Of a stretch of 64,000 nucleotides of DNA, positions 49,301 through 61,600 are shown in pieces. The notes beneath the pieces are model-generated. The model did not search any database and was not told the origin of the DNA. It saw only the letters and a program-made list of their open reading frames with translations. The position numbers were made by a program, and so were the translations under genes. The DNA is from Baylisascaris procyonis (Eukaryota > Nematoda > Chromadorea > Rhabditida > Ascarididae): the NCBI GenBank assembly GCA_037389465.1, contig JAZARR010000200.1, forward strand, positions 2,859,501-2,923,500. Direction: 5' to 3'. Positions within the stretch are counted from its first letter, which is position 1; the number at the start of each line of letters is the position of its first letter.

Positions 49301-51676
49301 AGGGTGATAATAATGCCTATAGCAAGAAAGATGCAAATCAACGATACGCACAACTATTCGCTGGTATTGTGAAACATTTATTGACGTTTATTGTGGCGAA
49401 TCTCAATGAACTCCTATTCGATGCATTAACCGCTCTTCTTATATTGAGTGTATTTGAACCTCCAAGTAAGTCTCTTGATTTTATTTTATAATTAATGACC
49501 TCAATGCTCTAAGTTCGAGACTCACAACCTCAAAGGTCATACTTAGATATGACCTTTTGAAGTTGTGAGATTCGAATTGTTATTAAATAAGTTTAGACTA
49601 TCTTGTTTGGTGCTTTGAATTCTCGATGACTAAGTTGAAGATATTTTATTACGAGAATTTTTATTGTTTTGTTGCTAACTGGATTTTTAGAGGGATTTCG
49701 ACAATATTAGCTGTTAAGTTCCCCTTCCCCTTCCCTTTTCTCCCTCTCGCTCTCTTCCCTTTCTTGCTGTTTGACTATATTTGAGCGGATGCAGAATTGT
49801 TAATAAAGAATTATCCGCTCTAATTTCTGACAAATTTCTGTTTTAATGGGTCCATAAAATTTTGCAAAAAGTTTTCAAAAAAGATATGCCTTTATTTTTT
49901 GAAATTGATCCTACTCAGAAATGTAGTTCACTGAGTTGTCCACCCCAAATTTTCTTCAAATAGATTTTTATGATTTTCATGCATTAATAGGGTTTTTATT
50001 TTGCAAATATAATCTATTTATTCAATTATAAAAATAAAATTTATGCAAAATTGGTAAATTTTTATTTAACTTTTAGTAGTTGTACATATTTTTTTGATTG
50101 AAAACTATTGAATAATGTAATAGCGAATAATGGCAAAGAACCCAGTGGCCAAGAAATTAGAATCACTGATAAAATTGTTTTAAATAGTTTATTGTGCATG
50201 ACATCCTGTAAAGTTGGACAAGTTTTATCATTTCATTCTTTTTGTACCATATGATTTAATCGATAGGCTTTAGCAAAAGGCTGATTCAAAATTATATTGG
50301 TGGTTTAATGTAGAATTGAACCTAAACTTAGATGAAGGTCAATTATTAAAGATAGAGTGGTCAAAGTGGCCAGTGATGAATTAGGAACGCGTTTTGGTTG
50401 AGGCTGGCACTTTACTTACTTATAGTGATGTCCGATTGGCTAGGATCAGTCTCTGCAGGATAGAATGGACAGAACTTTCCGGAATGCCATAAAGGAAGCA
50501 TTAGCAGTCTTCTTTTAGGGTCATTTCCTTGTAGAAATCTGACGGTTACATTTTCAGATGATACGGATTTATTTGAGCGTACAATTGACGATGAAGATAG
50601 AAGCGCATGCTATGCGGAAATAGCTAAAATTTGTGCCGACGAATTTATACCATATGATACGGAACGATTACATGCAATCGAACATCCACAAGCACATTTC
50701 GTTATTTCGAAACTATTACGAGCCGATTCAAAATTCAACGTTAAACTAAGTGATCATCTCGTTAAGTTGGGCTCTAAAACGCTTGCTTCATGGGTATGTT
50801 CTTTTTATATTATAAAAGAATTTATACTAGAAGAAGCGCTTTTATGATAGAGCTTTCTGCTTTTTTTACCTACTTAGCATCGATTTTGGTAGAGCCTAGC
50901 AAATCCTGTAATGTTGCAGTATAAATAATCTACTACAAATTTCTAGTTTAATGCCATAGGAATCCACAATCTGTTTCCGGCTAATAACCTTAATGCATCA
51001 GTTCTTTCAATGGTTGAGTCATTCCGATCTGCCCACCATTGTTACCCTTACATATTGAATGTCTGTTGATGCGAATTGTTACGTTGCGAACGTTTTAATC
51101 TTTTTCACTGTTTACGCTCAAATATTTTTGAGGATATTTTCCTACCACTTCGGGAAACTGAAATGAAAATGAAAATAAATAAAGGAGTTAAATAATTAGT
51201 CGGATTTATATCAAGTTTTATTTGAAAGTTCTGCTTTTTTTTTTTTAAATTGAATTAATTTTATAATTTGATGACATTTCGACAACTTGAGAGTAGAACT
51301 TTGAAAAATTAAGTTTAGCACTTCTTCAATATACGTTTCGATTTAACTATTGACGTTATTTTATGTAAATTACGTCAGTATCCCCAGTTTCTTATGCAAA
51401 TTTTTACTTGCTTTATCCTCAGTTTATCTTATAAATACTTCAAATTGTTCACTTTTAACGAGCTACAATATTATAAACATTTTCTTTAAAAACGGACGCT
51501 AAAACATCGTTTTGCAGATTTCATGCAATAAAGGTTGCTTCATTCTTCTGCATATATTGGAGAATGGGTCGGAAGAAGCAAAGAAAATTGTCACCGATTC
51601 GGTGTCTCTCTCCTCACTTAAAGGTTATTCGACGAAGGGTGCTATAGCACTCTTCAAGAAGCTATCAGGAAAGTAG
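40557..51676 (+). CDS. PUM3: PUF-family protein of the PUM3 / Puf-A / PUF-12 type, complete, 14 exons
   Basis: Exons: 40557-40700, 41655-41843, 42534-42788, 43752-43891, 44516-44752, 45679-45853, 46393-46502, 46877-46988, 47146-47217, 47497-47622, 48467-48589, 49303-49465, 50558-50793, 51518-51676. They join in one frame to 746 residues plus TAG; human PUM3 has 648. The first three exons encode a Lys/Ser-rich, poorly conserved tail of about 195 residues with nuclear-signal-like KKMKKKG. From exon 4 the family-typical [82 protein letters not shown] and [13 protein letters not shown] follow. These are the Puf-like helical repeats and the C-terminal CPL region. Relat­ives are nucleolar and bind nucleic acid without strict sequence choice during ribosome (60S) assembly. 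The start was chosen as the first ATG after the acceptor. Confidence 0.94.
44003..44192. repeat. (TTTATA)n hexamer repeat in PUM3 intron 4
   Basis: About 30 units of ATTTAT, with TTTGTA, TTTACA and TGCTCA variants. A 142-codon plus frame and two minus frames run through it only because 6 is a multiple of three. Confidence 0.95.
46237..46302. repeat. (TA)n microsatellite in PUM3 intron 6
   Basis: About 32 TA units with one TACA interruption. Confidence 0.93.
49514..49576. ncRNA. Long near-perfect hairpin in PUM3 intron 12
   Basis: The left arm (49514-49541, beginning TTCGAGACTCACAACCTC) pairs with the right arm (49548-49576, ending GTTGTGAGATTCGAA). The stem is about 28 bp with three or four mismatches or bulges and a six-base loop. 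Size and shape fit a pre-miRNA foldback on either strand. The arms also hold AGGTCA and TGACCT, an inverted pair of nuclear-receptor half-sites. Which reading is right cannot be decided here. Confidence 0.45.
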
Positions 51677-51849
51677 TACAATATTGTTTATGCCGGCAAG
51701 ATCGCAATGCCGGCAATTGTTATGTTCGGAACGCCTCTAAAATTTTAACGTTACATGATTTTATTGTTGGTGTTTTGCATCTCTTATCCACTTTCATTTA
51801 TTAACGTTTTGCATGATACCGGGTGGCTGCCAAATTTGAGAGCAAGATA

Positions 51850-51855
51850 AATAAA
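51850..51855 (+). terminator. PUM3: Poly(A) signal of PUM3
   Basis: AATAAA about 175 bases after the PUM3 stop; first canonical signal downstream. Confidence 0.55.
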
Positions 51856-51859
51856 ACCT

Positions 51860-53146
51860 TATCGATAAAAATAAGGGTGGAGAAGTGTGCCCGGAAAAAT
51901 GGCACAATACGTGTTTTTGCTGCCAGCTAATCTGTCACAAATTCTCAACGGATATTAGAAAGCGCAAAATGACATTCAAAAATTCTAACTGAATTTTTTA
52001 CACGTAGAAATCTTTCAACAAAAAGAAAATATTAGTCAAAAATGCATGCGATTTTATTTTCATTTTTGATTTTTTATGTCACAATTTTTTAGTTTAGTCG
52101 ATTGTTATCGAATATAGTATCGAAAATTGTCATCGTCTGTATATTATGTCTATGAAGTTTTTTTTTTTAAACTATTGCGGCAATGATTCCCGACTTGAAT
52201 TTGCTTGAAGGGACAGACCCACAGACATATTCATGCATACACAGGCATGACGTCATAAAACTTTTTTAAAATAAATTTGCAAGAGTTCATAATAAAGTGA
52301 GTAAAATTTTGGAAAATTTTTTTCTGCTTTGGACCAATGGCCTAAAAAGCTTAATAAAAGTAGTTTTCTTTTCAATATGACTCTATCATAACATTGGTGT
52401 CTTATAAGAGGAAGATAGGATAGTTCGCCAATTATCAAATGAACTTGCTTATCGGAATTGCTATTGAAATTCTCTATGAGAACCATTATGCTCTCATTCC
52501 TATTAGAAGATATTTTTGAAATAGACTTTATTCTTGTTGGTTTTATTAGTGAATTTTTATTTTATTATCGAATTTTATGTATTTATTCATATTCGAAATA
52601 ACCCAATAATATATAATTTTGTAGTGTTTTCATTTAAAAAAAAAAAATCCTCTCCAAAATAAAAATGCGATATGAATTTAAGGAAAGGTGTAGTCTGGAT
52701 CTTTGGTGATGACATGGATGTGTTGTAATAAAAATTTATTACAAGTTATTAGAAGGATATTGTGTAGCGTAAATTTTCAGATGATTTCTCTGGGTATTCA
52801 AGGGATTACGGGATTATTGTTGTGACAGAAAGAACCTGGAATGGAGGGGAGGGCAGTTGTTCGAGGAAAATTAAGCGATTGTTATGTATTTCTTGTTTCC
52901 TTTTAGGTAATAATTGTTGAATTTGTTAAGTATATTAATCGATTATGGTGTTTTTATTTGTACGCATAAAAATAAAAGAAATAAAACTTGAAATCTGTTA
53001 AAAACGTTCGTACAACATTACGGCAATAGCGAAGTGAAGAGTGAAGATTTAAATTAGCTAATCAGCTAGGAGGCATTACGTTATGCCGATTAGAGGCATC
53101 GCTCTGAAGGTGTTTCATTGCTGCGTTTGATGTTTCCCACAATTTC

Positions 53147-53177
<31 letters not shown>

Positions 53178-55020
53178 CTTATTTATTTATTTATTTTTTG
53201 ATAATTTTATACGATATTAACACATCGTTTCCTTTTTTTCATGACGAATTTACTTTCCATTTCCAAAAAAAGGAAAATAAGGGGGGGGGGTTGGGAGTAA
53301 ATTTTAGAACATAGAAAAGGAGATAGGTTATAAGGGATAATCTGCTGTTTTCTTAGGAATGAGAAATCCGTTTACTCTAAGGCGTTCTATTTAGTTAGAA
53401 ATCGCTAACAACATAATATTAATTAAGAGTCGATTGCTATTCATTTCTCTCATTGGTTAACGTGTTATTATTTCAAAGATATTTTTAAATATTCCACTAA
53501 ACATATTCGACGGATTCTATGCGTGATGGAATGATCGATGAGCGTAAATTATGCGTCGTTCACTTAGTAGCTAAATTATGGAGCCAATTCTATATGATAT
53601 AAAATAGCAGGCATTTTGAAATTTGACGATATTTGATCAGTTCTGATCAAGCGGGAAATATTATTCCACATAAACCATTCATAAAGTAAATTGTATATGC
53701 ATCTCTGCATATGTATTTGTCCGAATGTGTTTGTCTGAGTCTGTATGTGCGCATTGATGAGGCTTGCGTAGGCATATGTGTACGTAGCCTAATTTATGAC
53801 TAAATGATGTACGAAGGGAAATTGCAAAGCGGATTAAAAATAAATAACCATAAGGGGATCGAAGAGATGCAGCATGGATTAAGCACTTTCTATAATCGAA
53901 GGCAACAGCGTTTGAGATCTACAATATGATGGTCTTCTGAAGCACTTAGCCAACAACCGACAACAACAACAACGGCGATAAAGTTCCCCGATAAACGCAA
54001 TCCCCTTGAAGCACCACCCATCGACGCCTCTCTATGCTTTCTTAGAGCACAAATTGATTGCCGCTCTTCGAAACAACTCATTAGTTGGCTTATTTGCTAG
54101 CTAGCTCATCTATTACCCAATTTACCCAGAGAGGAATAGTGCCACCCACTCGGGCAATTTGCTTCATCAGTAGTAAACTATCGCATTGTTCATCCATCTA
54201 AGTAATTTATTTTGTTGTTGAGCAGCTATTTTAACGTATACCATTTCAGCATCATACCACAGAATGCTTACTTTTTATACTTACTGGAAAAACTACTTCA
54301 TTTCACCGCTGGTCATACATTGGTCATCCCACTACTGGTCATTAACCATTTTCGAGGTGATTTACAGCAGTGACAACCATGTTTGAGCATTGTGCTCATA
54401 TTGACTGATCAAATTGCCAGCGTTCTATATAAGCTGCCAATAACAACCGCAATTAAGTCTGCATGTTGATCGCTTCAAAATCTATGACCATGATAAAAAT
54501 GTGTGCGAAACTTTTCTCTTGAAAGTAAATTTGAGATATTCATATTTTCTTGTTAAATTTTTTTTTTCAGTACTGCTTCTGTGTGATCGATTAGATGTAC
54601 CTTTAATAATTAATAAATTGCAAACATTTTCAGGTAGTATTTTTGCATACTAGAGAGAGAGTGGACTGTTGATGGTTAATGATCGATTTGTTCAATAAGG
54701 TCAAAGACATCGTTAGTCGACAACTTTCTTAAATGATGCCATTATTCAATGATTTATGCTCAAGTATTAGTGTCGCCGTCAATCTATTGCTATGAATATC
54801 GGCATCTGCTATCGAAGTGCAACAATTACACCTGCGAATAGGAATGCGATAACCACAAATCCTATTGGAATGCTCTAAATACATCTGCTATTTGAGGATG
54901 TACTGATTGCGGTAATACCTTATACGGTAATATTGAGATATTCATTACTGGCGAATTTACTGTATTTACAGTATATAACAATGCAGATTTATAGCTACGG
55001 TAATAATAAGTGTAATTATT
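51860..55020. other. Intergenic region between PUM3 and the GPCR gene
   Basis: Mostly AT-rich. A (TTTA)n run occupies 53149-53200, a G-run lies at 53281, and a GC-richer patch at 53840-54180 has frames open on both strands but no recognisable product. TGACGTCAT (a CRE core) occurs at 52248. No gene is supported. Confidence 0.5.
53149..53200. repeat. (TTTA)n microsatellite
   Basis: About 12 TTTA units with one TTAC change. Confidence 0.9.
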
Positions 55021-55030
55021 AGCGTTGAAT

Positions 55031-55554
55031 ATGGATTACGATAGCGATGAAATGGATTGCTTCAGTGTACATGAGAGTACATTTGAATATGAGGCATTCG
55101 ATTGGGAGAATTTCACATCGACCGATTGCAATTGTTCACATCCGATGCATTCATATTTAGCTGTTTGTGAGGGTATTTGTGAATCAATCTCACCATCGTT
55201 ACCACCATTTACTGAGATAGCTGCACCGGCTCTATTATATTTGATGGTTTTTCTTGTTGGTACAATTGGTAATGCACTCGTTATTTTTGTTGTTAATCGT
55301 TTCAAACGTATGCGTAATGTAACGAATATTTTTCTTGCATCGTTAAGTACCGCCGATTTGTGCCTTATTTGGTTCTGCGTTCCGATAATGGTTTGTTTCG
55401 ATTGTAATTTTTATTTTAGTTTGAATTAAATAGCAGCTAAATACCTGATAATAAGTAAGCGAATTTAAATTTAGTACATATTTATCATTAAAAATTTATT
55501 TCGTTAATGTGTTTTTCGACTTTGTGAGCAAAATTTTTCAAAAAACCTAAAAAA

Positions 55555-55640
<86 letters not shown>

Positions 55641-58600
55641 GGCTTAGCACGCACTGGAATGTGTTTAGTAAAGGGCTTATGCAAATTTTTTATGAGTATC
55701 ACTCGAAATATGTAAATTTGTTGAGATAAAATGATTGCACAATCCATTTTATGAAATATGATTAAATAAGTAGATATATTTATTTGATGAAACATTAACA
55801 TTTATAATAAAAATTTAACTATTTTATTATCTCAATCGGTATTTCTCACCTCAGGCAATCCATTCCATTATGCGGTAAGCAACAGAAATTTTACTAAATG
55901 GAGAAGCTTTTAACACGAATATCTTATCCATGATGAATGCACTTCGATGCATTCGAATTGCTTCTTAAGACGAAATGTCTAAGAAGGTGAAATTGTTGAA
56001 TTTTGAGGTGAGATTATCAATGAAAAAATAAATAAATGAAAAATAAGGAAATCGTTTACGGTGATTTAAAGATTCTGAAATAATTTAATGTGCTTCTTGA
56101 TCGGTTCAATAAAAACTGATAACAACTGAATGAAACTTCTAGAATGGTATAGTGTAAATCATAAGGAACAACCAAATGCGATTTCTATCATTTATCATCG
56201 AATCACTCACCTTTATGAAAGGATTAAGTTATCGTAAACTGAAGTAACCTCTATCTGAAGTGTTGAATTTTGCTTTATTGTAGCTCATTCGAATGTCTAA
56301 ATTGCAATTATACAGCTAGAGGCCACAAATATAAACAGAAAAATTTGTTATGATCGTTATTCCTTAAATTGTGAAATATTGCCATTAATTTAGAATTATT
56401 ATTTTAAATACTTATACAATTATATTCGATTATATTGACAAATTACCAATATTATTTTAAAGAATTACGTGGATTTATGATAATTGTTGCAAATAATTAT
56501 GCAATTATGTTGTGATGTCTGATAGATTTGTCTGTCTGAAATGTTTTTGTTGTCGGTCAATATGCAAATTTGATGATTTTTTTTTTGCAGTTTATGAAGT
56601 ATATGTCATATGTTTGGTTTTTGGGTCGTTTCGCTTGTTATTCGGTGCATTATATTCAACAATTCACATGCTTTTGCTCTGTTCTCACTATGACGATGAT
56701 CTCATTCGAAAGGTTAGTTCTTTAAGATTCCACTTTTAAGAGTGTTTACTAGGCTGTATTACCGTATATTCGTAGCATTACTGCCATTTGCGCCACGAGA
56801 ACGCCTGCCAAAGTTGCATTGCTTATAAATTTTATGTTATAAAGAAATTTTGAACATAGATATTCTTGATGCAAAAGTTCTAGTCGATTGAGTTTAAACG
56901 GCTCATTAGGCTCATTAGCTCACACTCTTATGGTGGACTTCCGTTGGTGGACGTAAACATCCGATGACGCAGGTGGCAGGAATCACTTCATTGCAACCTA
57001 ATTTACTCACATATAAAAATGCACAACCTCGTGAATTTGCTTATGGGAATGACGGCAACCGAACAATTGCGATGGATAGCAACCAAAGGTAACCGAATGT
57101 ATTTCAAAAATTTCGATCAGCTGTCAATTGAACGCATCTATGAAGAAATCGCATTTCTTTGAAATCGAAAAAATCTACCAGCTAATATTTTCTTGATGCA
57201 TAAAAACTAACCAAATTTTCCTCCTTCAACCGAAATTCTACTAGACGATAAAATATTGGCACAACGTCAGCACCCATCGTGAACACAATCGAATGCGAGA
57301 TAAGGATGTTTTTGAAATGATCAACTAAAAGGCAAACGTTAAAATCCAAATTCAAAAGAAAATAGGGAATTAAGAAGTCAAGATTGGGCAATTTGTATAG
57401 GATGAAAAAAAAAGATACAAATAAATCAATGCAAGCAAACGAGAACAGAAGGGGTCTATGCCATAAAGCAATTAACGCAACGCCTCAAAGTGCAGCCACG
57501 ATTAAACAACTTAGAAACAACGCTAAATAAATGCGAAGCACGCGTATGATTGAGAAAAGACCATCTGAAAAGACGAATAGAAATATGAGAAGTAAAATGA
57601 AATAAAATAAAAAAAGATAAAATAAAATAAAATAAAATAAAATAAAATAAAACAAAAATAAAAATAAAAAATTTCTGATCCGTAATTAGACGAACGTTTA
57701 GTTTTTTCAACAGCATTCTTCTACTCTCTCAACGAGGTCTATCACTCTCTATGTGATATCCGAGCGATAGTAGATATGCTATCAGAGAGGAGACAGTAAA
57801 CTTCTAATTAAAAGCTTCGTCGTTTCGTTAAGATTCTTCAAGAAATTATCAACCAACCTCTTAGAGTTATCCATAAAAAATCCAGAAAAAAGTTTGCAAA
57901 GATATGACCGTGAAATTGATATTATCGAATAGCATATGTGGAGTAGACTCGGCAAACCAATATTGATGGGATTTTGGGAAATTTGTAGAATCGGTAAGCT
58001 CAAGTAGAACGAGCAATATTCTCTACGAATTATTTGTGCTATTCTAACATAAAATGTCAAGATGAATGTTGTATATAACGGTATTAAACAAAAGAATTCA
58101 GGATGCAGAATAGCCAAAGTGTACTGAATTCGACAATCTATCATTCTCCATAACAAAGGATAATTGTAGATTTTGCTTCTGCTTCTTGACAATGAGCAAT
58201 AAGCAAACGTCGAATATAAAAACTTAATCTTTATTTGAACGCTTCTTTGAATTTACCCCTGTTATTATCGTCGTTGAAATTTACATATTCAATATGAATT
58301 CCTCAAATATTGTAAAAAGAGGGGCCAAGTGGTACACGGTTTTGTGTAGGGTGAAGCCAATGGATCGAACCACTGTGGTACCCAGTCGCATAAAGTGAAG
58401 CCTGTAGGGTCTATTTGTTTGAAGCGAAGCATTGCGGGACCGAATCCCTTATGACCTAGCGTCCTGCAATCGAACCGAATCCCCGACGGCTTCTCAGCCA
58501 TCGGTTAAATACAGTTTGAGTTCAAGAGAGAGAGTATTGAATGAAGAGAGAAAGTAGTGATATATGTCGAGTAATCGTTGAAAAATGAGAGAGATGAGAG

Positions 58601-61600
58601 AGTGTTCGCATCCGTCCATCGCATCCGTATGCATCCATCCACATGTTACCTTTTCGATGGACAAAACATTGCCTTCATTCGCATCATTATAACTTCTTAG
58701 CGCTTTTTATAAACATATAAAGTTTTTTTTTTATTTTTTATTTACTTTATCGTCGTTAATTCGATGTGCTTTAAGTCATTCCGACAAAGATAGTTCATAT
58801 GCCAATAATTGCTGCTTCAGCCTGCGAATTTCAACACCTTTCCATATCCCTCCATCTAGCAATATGCTACCTTCTTTTGCTTAACGTTATCACCTCAACC
58901 TCTATTCCCCTCTTAAAGATCGAAACAATCCGTGCTGCACGTCCTTTATTCGAGAAAGAACAATAATATTTTTCGCCTTTTATCTTCATCCATTTCGGGC
59001 GTATTTCGGAGTTCATCTTCTCGTTTTGCAAATATTCTTCTCTTCAAGTATCGTCATAATCAAATATCATCACTATTTCCGTTAATTTATTCATCCATAA
59101 TGCTTTTATCATTATCACTATATTTACCTTCTTCGAGAATGACTTCATGGTAGGAATCACAACTGACTAAGATTGCAAGCACATTTGAGGCATTGTACTC
59201 CCCACTTAGTATCAATATCCATTTCCGCTGAAATTTTGCATATTTGACATCTTGCATCTGATTTATTAATATTTCTATAGACATCCTTCTCGCATTTATT
59301 TGTTTTTTTTATATCCCCTAAATTTGTTGGTGGTGACATTTCTGGCATTTTCAAAGGCTTATTTTGGTGACTATCGGTTACTACTTTCAAGGCAGGTTTC
59401 GTTTCCTTGTCTGCCTTCTAATTCCCATTGAATTTTCCTCACAATAACATTAGTGAAGTATTTGCTATTCAGTAGAGAGAGACACATACATCTATGTATA
59501 GGCACACAAATATGACGTCATTATAATTGCAATTTTTGTAAAAATTTCGCCCGAAAAAAAACGATATACGAAAGTAAGCGCTTTATGAAATATTTGATGA
59601 ATTTGCACGTTAAATTACGCAATGAATAGAAATTAATTTTAATATGGGATTTTTTTCTGGTTTTTTTTTTCGTTTTTATGATTAAACAGGAAGCGATTAA
59701 GCAGAAATATCCGGCCGACTATCTCCGCACATTTTAGACATTTTCACATTCCATACGAGGAAATTATTGGCGACAATTGAAGAAAACTTGGAAATTCTTA
59801 AATTTTTTAATTCTCTTAAAACTACAAATAATTTCATGTGATCTGCTACGAAAGTTAGATTCATTTAGTTCTTGGAGTAGTCGATCAATTTCAGGTCAAT
59901 TTCTGGTCAGTTTCAGATCAATTTCAGATCAGTTTTGAGATCAAATTGTTAATCGCTTATTGTAATACTTGCTGAGAAATTTAAATGTTAATTGCTCAAG
60001 TGTAAAATGAAATTATATATGAACACTAAGATTGATTTCATTTGAAATATGCAAATTAAAATAAAATTTTGAATAAATGGTACAAAATTGGGAGCCGAAT
60101 GAAATGAAATAAGAAAGGAATATAAAAAAGTATTTTATTCGATGAAAAATTTTTTCCATTTTAATGTTGAAATTTTTATTCGCCTAGTTGAATTGCAATC
60201 AAAGTTAAATTCACATTATCGATATGCGTGAGTTACATTTTGCAATCGCAATGTCAGTGCTTTCTTTGTTGCATCGGAATTTCCGATTATTTTTTGCAAA
60301 GAAGAAGCTAAAAAAAAGACAAAAGGACAATAAAATTGGCCAATAAATGCACAACTCAGGAAAACATTTGTAAAGTATGCGGGAACATCGTGGAATCGCC
60401 AATGAGTCGAGCAAATAAAACATGAGTGCGTAATTCATGAAAATTTCAACGGCAATTGCATGTAATTAATTACGCACTTCAAAGCGACTCCACTCAATTC
60501 TATACGCATTAGATAATAGAGTTGTATAGCATTAGGAAGGATATCACTTGAGAAATTGCCGAAAGAAGATCGATTCGACGATTAACGAAATACAATTTTT
60601 GAAAATTTCGGCGAACTGAAATTTTTTATCAGTGCTGAAATAAATCTGTTGCGGAAAATTATTGCCGTAAGCAGATTAGTTTTTTTTTTGTGCAATTTAT
60701 AAACAAATTTCCGTTGTAAATAAATTAAATTTACTCAAATGATAAACGAAATTTGAAATGTTGGATGATAAGAAAAATAAGCATCGACTATTGATTAGCA
60801 TAAATTATATTTTGATACCTTCATCGTTATTGAAATATTATTGAGCAAAAATATATTTCCTTGTTTAGCGTTATTTTATGCAAATTGTAGTAAGTAAAAA
60901 ATGTATGAAACAAAGTACTAATTCAGTTGAAGTTCACTAAAATTTGCTAAGAAATTTGAAGTAAAGATCAATCTAAAATTGCATTTGGTATATCTAATAT
61001 ACACGAATCAATGGGTAATTTACATATTATACTTTGGTTAAATAACAGCCAATAGAGAAAATATGGGAAAATTAAACGTTTTAAATGAAATTATGTGGTG
61101 AGGAAAGGTGGAAAATGATGCAAAGAAATGAGTGTTTTCCCCAAAAATTATTGCATCACTTAATTAACAATAAGCTTTGAAGCTACTGACTTCTAACATA
61201 AAACATCTCGTTGAGAAAAAAAGAGGAACAAATAATTGTTTGGATAATTGCTGAAAAAATCCATCATTTATGATTTAAAAAATGCTCAAAGTTTCATAAA
61301 TAACTTCTTTTTGGATGTGATTCGATGGAAAATTCGAGCAATACATCTCGATGATAAGAACTAAAATTGTTGACTTTACTTTTATTTGAGTCACTTATTC
61401 TTATGGAGGGATTCGGATGGGGGAGGGATGGGGGAGGATAGGGGAGGGGCGAGAGAAGAGGGATGATGCAAGTATATATTCACTGCGATAACTTATGAAG
61501 CACAACCATTGCTGTTTGATCCTCCGACCAGCTAACCACACTTTATTAAATGGTGTTTGCTAAGAAAGTCTGGAAATACTAACTGACGCTTTTTTAGTGT

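Noticed and set aside
55036..55305. 89-codon minus frame
   Set aside because: Antisense shadow of GPCR exon 1, whose TM1 and TM2 motifs fix the true strand.
57782..58192. 136-codon hydrophobic minus frame resembling a membrane protein
   Set aside because: No splice partners, no recognisable motif, and a frame this long is borderline for chance in a 64-kb AT-rich window; left as unproven.
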